Source: Rhabditoides inermis (lineage: Eukaryota > Nematoda > Chromadorea > Rhabditida > Rhabditidae). Taken from it: a DNA stretch of 64,000 bases. Both the position numbers and the translations under genes were made by a program. Under the pieces are notes generated by a model. It saw only the letters and a program-made list of their open reading frames with translations, did not search any database and had not been told where the DNA came from. This document shows positions 1-16,290 of the stretch, in pieces (the stretch's first letter is position 1; each line of letters starts with the position of its first letter). The stretch spans positions 62,001 to 126,000 of the forward strand of contig CAWZYM010000398.1 of NCBI GenBank assembly GCA_963966185.1, in the 5' to 3' direction.

Positions 1-709
1 TGCCTCGCCACACCTCTGCTGATGCGAATCACGCCACGTGGGCTGATCCGCCCAGAGATTATGCTGATGATCTTTGTTGGACCGCCGCCAAGTCCTCTCA
101 TTATCATCTATCTCTCTTTTTGCGTGTCGACGAAACGCGTCCCCGATCCCACACCGTCTGACCACGTGACCATCGCTTCTCTGTGCCCTCTCCACATCCC
201 CCGCTATCTTTCGTTCTCATCTTGTTTCCAGAACTCTCTGCGGTATGCGTGATATATGCACGCTCCACATATCCTACTCTCGCACAAGCACACACATAAG
301 ACAAGACTTTATCATCATCATCATGATTTGCGCAGTAGCAGTAATCCGAGACACTTGCATTCGGCTACGGTAATGTATTTTACAGGAACAAACTCGGGAT
401 ATACATCTGAGTGACGCGCAACAACAACATTATTACTTTGGAGAGAGAATTCAACCACGTACAATTGTTTGGGTGTGTTGGGAAGGGGCGGTTTTTTTTT
501 GACAAGAATACGAGATCACGAACAAGGCCTGTGGGACAAGGACTGTGCCACATATATTATTGCAAGAGAGAGGGGCGAGTGACGAGAGAGGTATACGGTA
601 TATGACACGGAGACACGGCGTCCCCACATGCGAGATCGAAGAGACCCTTGTAGACGAGAGGAGGAGAGGCGGCACCAGCTGACGACGTCGTCGTCCTGCA
701 GAAGGACCT
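1..709. other. 3' flank / 3' UTR of unc-3
   Basis: This stretch lies downstream of the unc-3 stop codon, which is read on the minus strand. I see no convincing coding exon in it. Short open frames on both strands lack splice-site context and low-complexity-free similarity to anything I recognise. It probably holds the unc-3 3' UTR and intergenic DNA. Confidence 0.5.
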
Positions 710-6328
<5,619 letters not shown>

Positions 6329-6356
6329 TGTCTGTGTGTGCTTGTGTGGGTGAGTG

Positions 6357-6366
6357 TCCCTCGGGG
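6357..6366. promoter_or_regulatory. near-consensus COE/EBF site just upstream of unc-3 ATG
   Basis: TCCCTCGGGG differs from TCCCNNGGGA only at the last position and lies about 29 bp upstream of the unc-3 start codon. It is a weaker candidate than the exact intronic site at 3655-3664. Confidence 0.3.
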
Positions 6367-7114
6367 AGAGGGCGGGAGAAGGAGGAGGAGGAGGGGAGAG
6401 AAGGGCGCGACCCGCCGCCGCTGCCGCCACTCGCCCCGCCCCCACCCAACACCCTCAGCCTATCACAGCCAGCCGCGCCCCGCTACGGTAGCTTCCGATC
6501 AATCACGCCCGGCAAAGGGCCAGTCAAAAGTCGAAATGGATGGTTTTGGTGGATACGCAATGGAATCTTGGTGTATGTTTTGTGTTGTCAATTTAGAGAG
6601 AGAGTAACCCGTGCTGCTCAATTAGCGTAATGCGACTGTCATCAAACATTTGGATTAGAGATAATGTAATTGCAGCGTTCTTTATTCAACATAACTTTTA
6701 GGGTTGAAAAAGTTGATGTGGAGAGGAAAGAGATGTGCTGAACAGTCTCAATCTATAGTGTTGCATTTGTCGACTATTGCTGCCACCTGCATCTTGCGCT
6801 GTCACCTCTCACACCCCATTCGTCATGTTTCCTCTAGACGGTTTGACGAATCGTCCATGTCTTATTTGCGAGAGCAGCTGATAAAGACGGGAGGAAGGCA
6901 GATGCACTCTCTTTCCCCACATCCCTCTCTCTCTCTCTTCGCATGCAAATCAACTCGCGATGCAAGTGAGAGATAAAGGCGAGACAGAGAGCGTGAATGG
7001 GAGAGGCAGAGAGCGAGACAGCGAGATATATGTATCCGCTCTCGAATCCGACACAATGCCAACCAACACCAACAATTGGGGTGCGAGCGAGCGAGAGGGA
7101 TGAGTTCACTGTGA

Positions 7115-7120
<6 letters not shown>

Positions 7121-7158
<38 letters not shown>
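7121..7158. repeat. (CT)n microsatellite
   Basis: Nineteen CT units in the unc-3/DUF19 divergent intergenic region. Confidence 0.9.
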
Positions 7159-7162
<4 letters not shown>

Positions 7163-7843
7163 ACTCCCGTCGTGATAAGCCTATCGGGGAGCAGTGAGCT
7201 CAGTTCAAGAGCAGAGATCAGCGCACGGTACGGTAGAATAAACCAGGTGACATCATCCCTGCGAGCATCCAGTCGATCAATTAGTGATTGTTGACAGCCG
7301 ACTCCTCATTATTTCACTATCAATTTCCTCGTTCCCCGTACATATATACACACCTTTCCAGCAAAACAATCAATTACACGAGAAGAAGAAGAAGCGTATC
7401 CCGCCGGGAGTTGTCTAATGCGAATCTCTATCATATGTTGTGGTTGCTACTCTTTCGTGAACACAAGAATGGGGAGCCACTCATCGCAGTGATAATGACG
7501 GCATTCTAATCACACAACGACTCCTCGAAACCGCCGAGTCATCCGCAATGCGGCGGGCAATCTCGGCTGGTGCTGATCTCGACCACATCACACACCGGCC
7601 ATATTAGGTGTGGCTAGTACAAGTGGATGATTAGGCGGGGTGCGTCTGCGCGCTCCGCGATCCGCGCGCTGCCTCGTCCCCGTCGTAAACGCGTGTTTTA
7701 CAGCTTTTGAGAGAGAGAGGTGGCTCTCGATAAGGAGTGTGTGGGGTGGGGTAGGATCAGTAGAAGCGCGCGCCGATTCGCTCCGTGCACCTTCTCTCCC
7801 TCGTCCCAGCAGCCACTCCGCATCGACGACCTCGACCGACACG

Positions 7844-8553
7844 ATGGTCCGCCTAGTCCTCGTCGCTCTCGCCCTCATCGGTACGCCTCACGCTTTCTCG
7901 TTTCCATTGTTTTGTACCTCATGTTTCACCTCACTTTCACAGCCCTATGCACTTGTGTTTCTTCACCAAGACATTTTTCAATTGAACCCTTTTCGAGATG
8001 TTATCTTTTTTCCCACCGCTTTTGGCATTATGACATTTCGTTATGTAGTTCCTCGCACACCTGTCTGTCCTGAAATCGCTTCTCTCCAACCGTTTATGCG
8101 ATTCTTTACTATGAAACTATGAAACATCGCTGGCTGCATTTGCATATTGGGTGCGGTGTATTCTCGTGCGCTGATAGCTAGACGGCCCGTTTCAGAGGGT
8201 TCAAGCGAGGGTCGCTGAGAGTTGCTTATCTCGCGGAAAGGTCGTAAACTCATATGCCACGCAAACTGCTCTGATTGATAATTATGCGCTCGTATAGATT
8301 ATTCCGTGTAAATCAGCGTCGGCGACGCCAAAAATGAGTGCAATCGGTGACGCGGGATGGCGAAATAATGTGTAGTATGGAGTGGAATGGATATATTTCA
8401 CATTTCAGGTTGTGCCGTGGCACAGGATCCCAACCACTGGATCCAGATATGCGACCTCAACATGCTCAACCAGGCACAGGCAGCACTCAACGCCGAGCTA
8501 GGATTCAACAGTGAGGAGAGAGAGAGAGAGAGAGGAGAGAGGAATGAGAGAGG

Positions 8554-8593
<40 letters not shown>

Positions 8594-9508
8594 CTGAGAC
8601 GTGTCTGCTTTCAGCGACCGATGGTGTGTTGAACCCCCGTGGTCTGAGGCACGATCTCGAGTCTCTTCTCGGTGAGCAGAACGCTTTCGGACTCGCTCAG
8701 GTGAGAAACTGTTCCCTTTGTTTGATCGAACATGTTTTTGTATCACGTGGAGTGCGTTTTTTATCTGTACCATCAAATCAAATGAGATATATCATTTATT
8801 CACTCCCATCACACCATTGTAGTAGAAAAGTGATAACTCATGGTGACTTTCTCAGATCTGCTCCGCTATGAAGATCTTCAAGACGTCCTTCTCCTCGCCG
8901 CAGGACTACGACAAGTGCCTGTTCAACCCCCACGGACTCGTCCTCAACGCCAACCAGACCCTCACCGGTACGTCGCCGCGCTTGCGTCATCCCTCGCTTG
9001 CGTCATTCCCCACGTTTAACCTAGTGTGATTCTAATGTCCGTTACGCGCAGGAATCTCGAAGGAGGACGCCATCTACTACACGCGCATCTTCGCGCAGTT
9101 CGACTTTGCGTGCGGAGCCGGATTCTCGCGTGAGTGTCTCGCAACAAACTCTCCATCGACACTTGAGCGAGCATACGCGTTGCAGACTTCGCCAACAACA
9201 ACGAGGGCCAGGGCAACTCGTGCGCGGGCGACGTGTTCCGCAAGTCGGCAGCCGGCATCGAGAAGTGCTACCTCGACATGTGGACCAAGATTCGCAACGA
9301 CTTCGCCAACACTTGCTCGTAAGCCTTACACTTTCTAATGACAGTTAATGCTCGGTGTTTGAGGTACACGAATGTGGCGGCGTACTGCGTGCAGTCGTTC
9401 TTCCGGCAGTGCGGCTACCCGGCGCAGTGGTTCGCATGCGAGTACGAGCGCATCGGGACCCACGTCATCTTCCCCGAGTGCCTTCAGAACTTCTGCACCT
9501 GTCAGTAT

Positions 9509-9562
<54 letters not shown>

Positions 9563-9605
9563 CTCCCCTCTCTCATTACTCTTTTCAGTCAACCCGACCG
9601 CGTAA
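7844..9605 (+). CDS. secreted DUF19 (T20D4.11-like) Cys-rich protein 1
   Basis: First of three tandem nematode DUF19 genes. Exons: 7844-7880, 8409-8510, 8615-8700, 8856-8967, 9052-9129, 9186-9318, 9364-9500, 9589-9605; 702 nt, 233 aa. A signal peptide (MVRLVLVALALIGCAVAQ) is followed by roughly a dozen regularly spaced cysteines. Family-like blocks are FACGAGF, AYCVQSFFRQCGY and FACEY, and the protein ends PECLQNFCTFNPTA. DUF19 proteins are secreted and nematode-expanded; no biochemical role is established that I could assign here. The 5' splice phases match those of the two downstream paralogues (first exon 37 nt in all three), supporting origin by tandem duplication. Confidence 0.88.
8517..8590. 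repeat. (GA)n-rich tract in intron
   Basis: Interrupted GA tract filling most of the short second intron of DUF19 gene 1. The sense strand is purine, so it does not act as the polypyrimidine tract. Confidence 0.85.
9512..9560. repeat. (CT)n microsatellite in intron
   Basis: About 24 CT units in the last intron of DUF19 gene 1, shortly upstream of the CTTTTCAG acceptor. Confidence 0.9.
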
Positions 9606-10695
9606 GCTGCCCCGCCTAGTGATCGTCTCCTGTACACAGTGCCCCACCCGCCCACCTAGCCAAGACTCGCTCACCGAGAGAGATTCTCCAACTCATTATT
9701 GTTGTTGTAAAGTGAATGAAGAGATTTCTAATAGTTTGTGTCCTCGTCGATCATTGGCAACACGTGGATTGTCACTCTGTGCTGTGCTGCGAGTGAGCGA
9801 ATCTCTCGCTCGTTGCTGTGATAACGAATGTGTCATAAAATGTTGTGATTTTCGCGAATCGTTTGATTAGGGAGACTACCGTAACTAGGAATGCGGTTGA
9901 ATGTTATCAGAGCATAGTTTTATTTGATGGAAATGGGCATTGTTTACTGGTGTTTATTGCTTCATATAGTGCATAACCTTCAGAGAGAAAGATGTGAACA
10001 GGTAGGCTGAGAGAGGAGAGGAGAGAAATATCAGCGCGTGTTAAATGTTTTCGTATCGTTAAAACGTTTTGTGAGAAGCGACATAGTTGAACCAATGAGT
10101 AAGCCATTTTGAAGTGAGAGTGATATCACTATATCATGACATGACATCATGTGTGTCAGAGGAATAAAAATATAAACGTCATATAAAATTTTGCAGATTT
10201 GATTGGATCATGTTGATCCAAATAAACGATACCACTAATTTCGAACGGTGTTTCACGAAAAAAGTTTTACAGTAACAAAGTAGTCATGTATAAATATGAT
10301 TGATGTTTATGATGTTTTCTATAGCTCTGAAACAATGAGGAACAATATCAATCGGCAAAATCAGATTTCAAGATTCTTGAAAATCATGTTTCTAGATTCT
10401 AGATCATTGATGTCTTTGATTTGAATACTATCAAGTGACCGAGGTGTGTCGGGCGAGCCGAGATTTCTCGCACTCTCTCTCTCTCGCGCGCGTTTATCTC
10501 ATCCGCTTTCGATCACACTGTGTCCATAAAGCGTGGTAGTGATTGGCTGTTTTATGACCGCACCCTCTAGGCTCTGCCACGACTCTGATACGGTCCCCGC
10601 ATGCAGTGATTTCAGCTCTCGCATCACTCACAGCTCGCCTCTCGCCTCCCAGTCACTCCTCATTTGCATATTCCAGGTGTCGCCTGCGCCTCAAC
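9606..10695. other. intergenic region between DUF19 genes 1 and 2
   Basis: About 1.1 kb, AT-rich in its middle (10110-10440), with no exon I can support. The 200 bp next to the downstream gene is more GC-rich and is presumably its promoter and 5' UTR. Confidence 0.5.
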
Positions 10696-11989
10696 ATGCT
10701 GGCTAAGCTAACCATTCTCGCCCTCGTCGCTGGTATGCATAATTTTTGACAATTAGATTTTTGAATACTTTCAAATTGGCTGTATTGTAAATTATCAAAA
10801 GATTGTAACTCCTCATAACATACATTTGCATGCACGATTCAGGCGTTGCGTGGGCGGAGGATAGCTGCAACGACGTGCAGTACGCGCAGTGTCAGGACGA
10901 CCTGAACCTCTACCTCCACTTCGACGACAACCAGCCCTGGCACGACGCCGACCGATTCCGATTCAATGTGCGTTTTTTGACTCCGATTTAGTCAATGTGT
11001 GCATACAATATGTGCGATAATATGTGCGATTGTAATATGTGTATGTGCGATTTCCCGCACACATCTCACTGACCCCACCTTCTAATATTCACGAATTCAC
11101 GTCTTTCACTTACAGTTATTGTACATTATGTTGCAGGTGGAGAACTACTTTGAGAAGCAGGGCATCGACGGTCTGAGAAGGGTGTGCAGGTGCGCTTTTT
11201 CATATCCTTGTCGATTGCGATAAACATTACATTACATTACATTACATTACATCTTTTACATCTTCACTAGTACCGTTTGGTAGTCAATCAATCCATCAAT
11301 CAATCGTTTATCCGGAATCTTTATATCTGAATATGAATCATGATGATATGAAGCAGTGACAAGTACAGCTGTTCTGTTTCAGAGGATTCCGTCAGTTCAA
11401 GACGTGCATGAACGGAACCTACTACGACTGCATGACCCCGCAGCACTTTGCCCTAGCTTCCGCCTCCGTCATGAACAGGTAAAGTTGCGGCCAGACTCTT
11501 TGAAACACTCCCGAATGCCTTCGAAACACTTCGGAATTGCTTTTCGAATCGCTCCCATAATACTTCCGAATTGTCTTCGAAGTACTCCCGAATACTCCCG
11601 AACACTTCGGAATGCTTTGCTATCTCTTCGAAACACTTGTGATTGACCGCACCTTTAGCAGGAGAAAACAAAACGAAGGAAAAGAGGGAAAGAGGACTAA
11701 TATGACACTTCTTACAGCTACCGCTTTATTTCCGTGTTCAACCAGATTCACTACATTTGCGGCGGAGGCCTCGAGGGTGAGTGCGCTCAATACTTTTTGG
11801 AATTCGGAGTCGTTGAATCATACAGCTGTGGTGACTGAGTGTGCCACACCTTGTCACCTTCCCCTACTATCGCATCACTCCGTGATTGCGATGCTCCTCG
11901 ATATTTAACGACTCGCTTATCGACACACAGACGACAGTGGCGTAGAATGAGATTGAACTAAATCAATAAAAAAGAGGGAGAGATGGGGA

Positions 11990-12022
<33 letters not shown>

Positions 12023-12067
12023 CAGAGAGAAATGGATGGGGGAAAGGAGAGGAAGAGAGCGAGAGCG

Positions 12068-12129
<62 letters not shown>

Positions 12130-12949
12130 AAAGGATAGGGAAAGAGGGAAAGAGGGAAAGAGGGAAAGATGGAGAGAGTAAAAGAGAGAGAGAGAGAGGG
12201 AGAGAGAGAGAGAGGGAGAGAGGAGAGGGAGGAGAGAGAGAGGGAGTCCCCGCTTTCCAGCGTACCTGGCGAACGAGGACTGCATGACGCGCACGTGGAA
12301 GGAGCAGGGCGAGCAGCTCAACGCCTGCCGCCACAAGTTCGAGCTCGTCGCCGACCAGAACTACGACCAGGCATGCTAGTGAGTGGATTAGTGAGTGAGG
12401 GCAGTGAGTGAGAGGGGAAGTAGCGAGTATATCTTTTCATAGTGACACAGTAGACTAGTTCAGTTGCGGTCAGTCTCTTCGAAACACTTCGGATTTGCCT
12501 TTCGAATCGCCCCCAGAACACTCCCGAATCGCCTTCGGAATACTTCTGAACACTCCCGTGAATTCCTTGTTATCTCTTCGAAACACTTCAGAATTGCTTT
12601 CAAAGAGACTGACCGCACCTTTAACTGTCTCTTTTGATATGACTTTCTTTTACTGGCGATTCCCAATTTCCCGTGTTTTCAGCCAGGGCAACACTCTCGT
12701 CGCTTGCTTCGAGAAGGCCTTCTACCAGACCTGCGGCGCCACCGTGAGTCTATTATCGATTTATCGATTATTTTTTGTCATTCAGGCCACCGCCGCTCAG
12801 TTCATCGGATGCGAGTTCTCTCGCATCGGAATCTTCACCCGCTACCCCCAATGTCCCATCCGATGCACAGGTAGCGATTATCGATTATCGATTTATTGAT
12901 TAACTGATCGACTTTTTCAGTTCCGATCGCCGGAGGCATCATCGGCTAA
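10696..12949 (+). CDS. secreted DUF19 (T20D4.11-like) Cys-rich protein 2
   Basis: Second member of the tandem DUF19 array. Exons: 10696-10732, 10843-10967, 11137-11189, 11383-11478, 11717-11775, 12261-12378, 12683-12743, 12786-12870, 12921-12949; 663 nt, 220 aa. Signal peptide MLAKLTILALVAGVAWAE, then many cysteines (SCNDVQYAQCQDD, TCMNGTYYDCMTPQHF, YICGGGLE, NACRHKFEL, QTCGA, FIGCEF), ending QCPIRCTVPIAGGIIG. The spacing of the final cysteine block (xxCEF/Y...PxC...C) matches genes 1 and 3. Two introns carry related small inverted-repeat elements, one of which begins at the 5' splice site. Confidence 0.87.
11480..11657. mobile_element. small TIR element (family A) at an intron 5' splice site
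   Basis: Begins TAAAGTTGCGGCCAG and ends CCGCACCTTTA, an imperfect inverted repeat. The interior is built from short CTTCGGAATTGC/CTTCGAAACAC-like units. The element starts one base into the intron (donor GTAAAG at 11479-11484), so its terminus supplies the splice donor. Related copies are at 12474-12623 and 15274-15395. Confidence 0.6.
12071..12127. repeat. (GA)n microsatellite
   Basis: About 28 GA units within a longer 12000-12245 purine-rich stretch (GAGAGA and AAAGAGGG units) in an intron of DUF19 gene 2. Confidence 0.9.
12474..12623. mobile_element. small TIR element (family A), second copy
   Basis: Left end TTGCGGTCAGTCTCTTCGAA, right end AAAGAGACTGACCGCACCTTTA, forming clear terminal inverted repeats. 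The interior units resemble those of the copy at 11480-11657. It lies wholly inside an intron of DUF19 gene 2, away from both splice sites. Confidence 0.65.
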
Positions 12950-13315
12950 GTTGCGCGTTCTGCCCGCTGCTTCTGTCTTCGCCTCTCCCCCATTCCATAA
13001 AGTGTCAAATAGTGTCTGTTTTATTGCCGCGATAAAACCGATTCCGTCTATGAAAGCGTGTGTGTGTTGGCTTATGGGAGGGGCTGATAGAGACAGAGCA
13101 AGTGTTAGGGGCGCATCGCTGTGGCACCCGCCGATAACAAAACTCGTGGAAACTATGCCAACAACATCTTACAAGTTTACAAATAGCGTGGCAGCCTACC
13201 GTATCTCTCGCTCCTGCACATCATAAGCGGATTAGCCTTAGCGCGTCCGCCTCGCCCCAAGAATCCGGCTGCGTTGTGTGGGTGAGTGTGTGGGAGCGCC
13301 GCCGGGTGTGGTGGC

Positions 13316-13378
13316 TGATAATCGGCACGGACCGCAGGGAGCGAAGTGATAATTGATTGCCTTTGGCGGGGCTGATAA
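13316..13378. promoter_or_regulatory. cluster of three TGATAA (GATA-factor) motifs
   Basis: TGATAA occurs at 13316, 13347 and 13373, within 85-145 bp of the DUF19 gene 3 start. In nematodes clustered TGATAA sites upstream of secreted-protein genes often mark intestinal ELT-2 targets. Whether that holds here is an inference. Confidence 0.4.
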
Positions 13379-13459
13379 GCTCACAGGGGGTGATTTACTG
13401 CCGCCCTCCCCACGCCAGTGTCACTCCCGCCGCTCGCGGAAGGAAGGAAGGAAGGAAAG

Positions 13460-15663
13460 ATGATGCGCCATCTCGCTCTTGCCGCCGCTATCGCAGGTCC
13501 TATTCCCATTCACACAGTCTTTTCTACATCTGAGAATTTTATCTCTACAGCAAGCGTTGCATCTAAAAGTATTGAATAGTGTGGATGGTTTCGCTTTTCA
13601 GCTGTCGCCCTCGCGGCTACTTGCCCCCAGGCGACTTCGGAGAAGTGTGATCTGTCGGTGCTCAACTGCTGCGATGAGAAGTTCCAGCAGGCTCTCCAGC
13701 TCTCCAACTGCTCCGGTACGTATGAGTTTTTGACGTTTATATCGTTTCCCCCCCATGTGAAACTAGTGTGCTTTTCAAATTCTATATTGTATTTCTAATG
13801 TTGTATGTTCAACTGTTTATACCTATTTTGTGAAACTTTTATCTTGTGATTTGGTCCCACAGTAGCTTTGTTCTTGCCGTAGTCATGAAGTTTTTACGAA
13901 AAGTTACTATTATGTGACTCGCGCGACCAGGGAGCCCTTGTGAATGCATTTTCCCCCTCCTTCTCTCTTATCAGGCGCCACTGTTTCCGAAGTAGTAAAT
14001 CGCGCGACTAGATAGCTTCAACGCGTGTTTCTTAATCATTCCACTGATATGACAAATGTCCGCATTGATCAGAGAGCGAGAGAGCATCGATGAATCGATA
14101 ATATCTTAAACTAGATATAGAATAATAGATATACATACTATAATATATACATAATATTAATATGTAGGCACGTTCTACGACGAGCCGACGTGCCACCGCA
14201 AGGAGATCGAGCAGCAGTACACGAACGGAATCGAGGGACTCTTCACTGTCTGCGGGTATGTGATAGTTTATGAAGGAAACATGATCTAAGCAAACACGCA
14301 AAAGGACACGTGAAAAAAGTCAAGTGTTCACGGAACGCAGAAAAGAAAAAAAATCAGGAGGACAAGTTTTGCAGTGCGTTCACGATGTACTACCAGTGCC
14401 TGGGCATCTCGGCCGCGTCCTGCACCTCCGCCCGCCTCCACGTCGACTACGGAATGGACGTGATGAAGGCCAAGCAGGTAGGTGCGGGTAGTATGCACCT
14501 GTAATTGAAGGATGCGTACGTGTTATTGGTGATGCATGTCATCCCCTGCTTGCGGCATTTGAACACGCTCTAGAAATACAATATAGGGATAGAGAGTGCT
14601 GAACCCAGGTAGGTGCTGCTAGTACAGCCTGTGTTTGAACACAATATACACACTAGAAATCCTCCTTTGACCCCCTCGTGAATCTCTTCGGGGGATACCT
14701 TTACCTTTACCTTTACACACTAGAAATACAACATGTGGATAGAGAGTGCTGACTGCTGACCCCGTATAACTCGCTCTCTAGTAGAAACAGTACAAATACA
14801 AAATACAATATAGAATTTGAAGCATCATAATTGTGGCGTTGCAGCTCGAGGGCGTCTACCAGCAGTTTGGATTCGCGTGCGGAGCCGGACTCGACGGTGA
14901 GCTTGTATGGCTAACAGTCAATCAATTAATCAATCATTTATCCAGAATCGCTATATCCTGACTATATAACAAGTGCATACGGTACACCACAAGGGGGCAT
15001 AATGGCTAAGCGCTGGGAGAAACACTGTTTAGCAACGCGGATGGGAGGATCGAATGTCGAAAGTCGATATTTGATCGATAATCAGTCGATAGTCGTTCGA
15101 TGTCCTTTCCATAATCCATTAGAATTAGATACTATTGTAGACGGCTAACAGATAGTGACATATCAATCAAAACTCGAATCGATCAACCACTGTCCTTCAA
15201 CCACTGAACAAGTAACATAAAGTGTGTATAAGATATAAAATAGTAGACAGATAGTGTGTGATTGTTTCGTTTCTAAAGTCTCTTCAAAAACTCTCTTCGA
15301 ACCTTCGATACTTCGAATTGCCTTTGAACACGACCAAACAGCGTGTTCTGAGGGCGTTTCGAATGGGGTGCTTCGAAGAGACTGACCACACCCACACAAG
15401 TGTATAACATATAGTACAGTAGAGAACTTATAAGATATAGTAACATATATGTTAACAGAGTGTGATTGGTTTCGTTTGTCAGCGTTCGCCAACTCGGACA
15501 CGTGCATGTCGAACATGTTCAAGTACGGCGGAACGTCGATGGACAACTGCCGCAACCAGTTCATCGTCAACGTCGAGACCAACCCCATGCAGCGCTGCAA
15601 GTACGCATCCATCTCTCTCTTTCTCTCTCTCTCTCTCTATCTCTATCTCTCTCTATCTCTTTC

Positions 15664-15697
<34 letters not shown>

Positions 15698-16290
15698 GAT
15701 TTTGTCCTCCTTTTTCTAATTTGTTTGTTTATTTATAACTTTCCAGCTCGATGAAGGAGTACATGAAGTGTGTGCAGTCGCCGTTTGAGGTTTGTCGTTT
15801 GCTTTCACTTTTGCAAAAGTCAAACCTCAGAACAATGTGGTCATTCACTTACAGTAAGACATATGCTCAGAGTGACAATCATTGGTAGGACTCGAACCCT
15901 CGGCCGTCCGCTCAGCGAGCGCGACCGCTAGCCACTCGGCCATGGGTGCACGTGTTTATGGCTGTTATTTGCAGATGCTGTGCGGTATGGAGGCTGGATG
16001 GTGGGGATGTGAGTACACTCGCACCTCCGTGCAGAACTACCTTCCCGAGTGCTTCGACCAGTGCACCGGTGAGAATCTCTCTCTCTCTCTCTCTCCATCT
16101 CTCTCTCTCTCCTCTCTCTCTCTCCTCTCTCTTCACTTCCTTCTCTCGCCTATCGTTCTCTCAATCACTTTTTCAATGTTTGTTACTCTTGTTACGTTAT
16201 GACTTTCGCACTAGTAATCATTCTCACAACACTCTTTCAGTGATCAACACCGACATCAAGGCTGCTGTGGCCGAGGAGAAGGAGCAGTGA
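13460..16290 (+). CDS. secreted DUF19 (T20D4.11-like) Cys-rich protein 3
   Basis: Third tandem DUF19 gene. Exons: 13460-13496, 13602-13715, 14168-14255, 14375-14477, 14845-14896, 15483-15600, 15747-15789, 15975-16068, 16241-16290; 699 nt, 232 aa. Signal peptide MMRHLALAAAIAAVALAA, then a dense cysteine array (EKCDLSVLNCCDEKF, TVCGAFTMYYQCLG, FACGAGLD, DTCMSNMF, CVQSPFEMLCGMEAGWWGCEY, PECFDQCT). FACGAG is shared with gene 1. The C-terminal tail is short and charged (KAAVAEEKEQ), unlike the other two. Introns contain a tRNA-derived relic, a family-A repeat and a tandemly duplicated segment. Confidence 0.87.
14474..14760. repeat. duplicated segment with a decoy splice donor in a DUF19-3 intron
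   Basis: CAGGTAGGTGC at the true exon end (14474) recurs at 14607, followed by similar sequence (TAGTA..GCCTG...TTGAA). The motif TAGAAATACAA...GATAGAGAGTGCTGA also occurs twice. This is a degenerate duplication with a period of about 133 bp that copied the 5' splice site into the intron. Confidence 0.55.
14669..14716. repeat. dispersed ACCCCC...GGGGGAT-CCTTTACC hairpin repeat, copy 1
   Basis: Short motif with a C5...G5 hairpin, a central GAATCTCTT and a tail of TTTACC units. A clearly similar copy lies at 37988-38046, and weaker ones at 62731-62766 and 28989-29030. Confidence 0.45.
15274..15395. repeat. family-A small repeat, degenerate third copy
   Basis: Begins TAAAGTCTCTTC and ends GAAGAGACTGACCACACCC, with interior CTTCGAATTGCC-like units, related to 11480-11657 and 12474-12623. 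It lies in an intron of DUF19 gene 3. Confidence 0.45.
15611..15695. repeat. (CT)n tract in intron
   Basis: Interrupted CT/TATCTC tract in an intron of DUF19 gene 3, upstream of the acceptor at 15746. Confidence 0.85.
15878..15951 (-). pseudogene. tRNA-derived relic (A and B boxes present)
   Basis: On the minus strand an A-box (TGGCCGAGTGG, complement of 15932-15942) and a B-box (GGTTCGAGTCC, complement of 15888-15898) are intact with tRNA-like spacing of the Leu/Ser type. The acceptor stem ends do not pair. It is most likely a tRNA pseudogene or SINE head in an intron of DUF19 gene 3, not a functional tRNA. Confidence 0.6.

Larger units (their letters stand above)
6329..7843. other. divergent intergenic region between unc-3 and the first DUF19 gene
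   Basis: About 1.5 kb shared upstream of unc-3 (minus) and the DUF19 gene at 7844 (plus). It contains a near-consensus COE motif at 6357-6366, a (CT)19 tract at 7121-7158 and scattered GATA cores. I found no supportable coding exon. Confidence 0.6.

Noticed and set aside
15878..15951. Functional tRNA gene on the minus strand.
   Set aside because: The A and B boxes are present but the acceptor stem does not pair and no T-run terminator follows closely, so it is listed as a relic.
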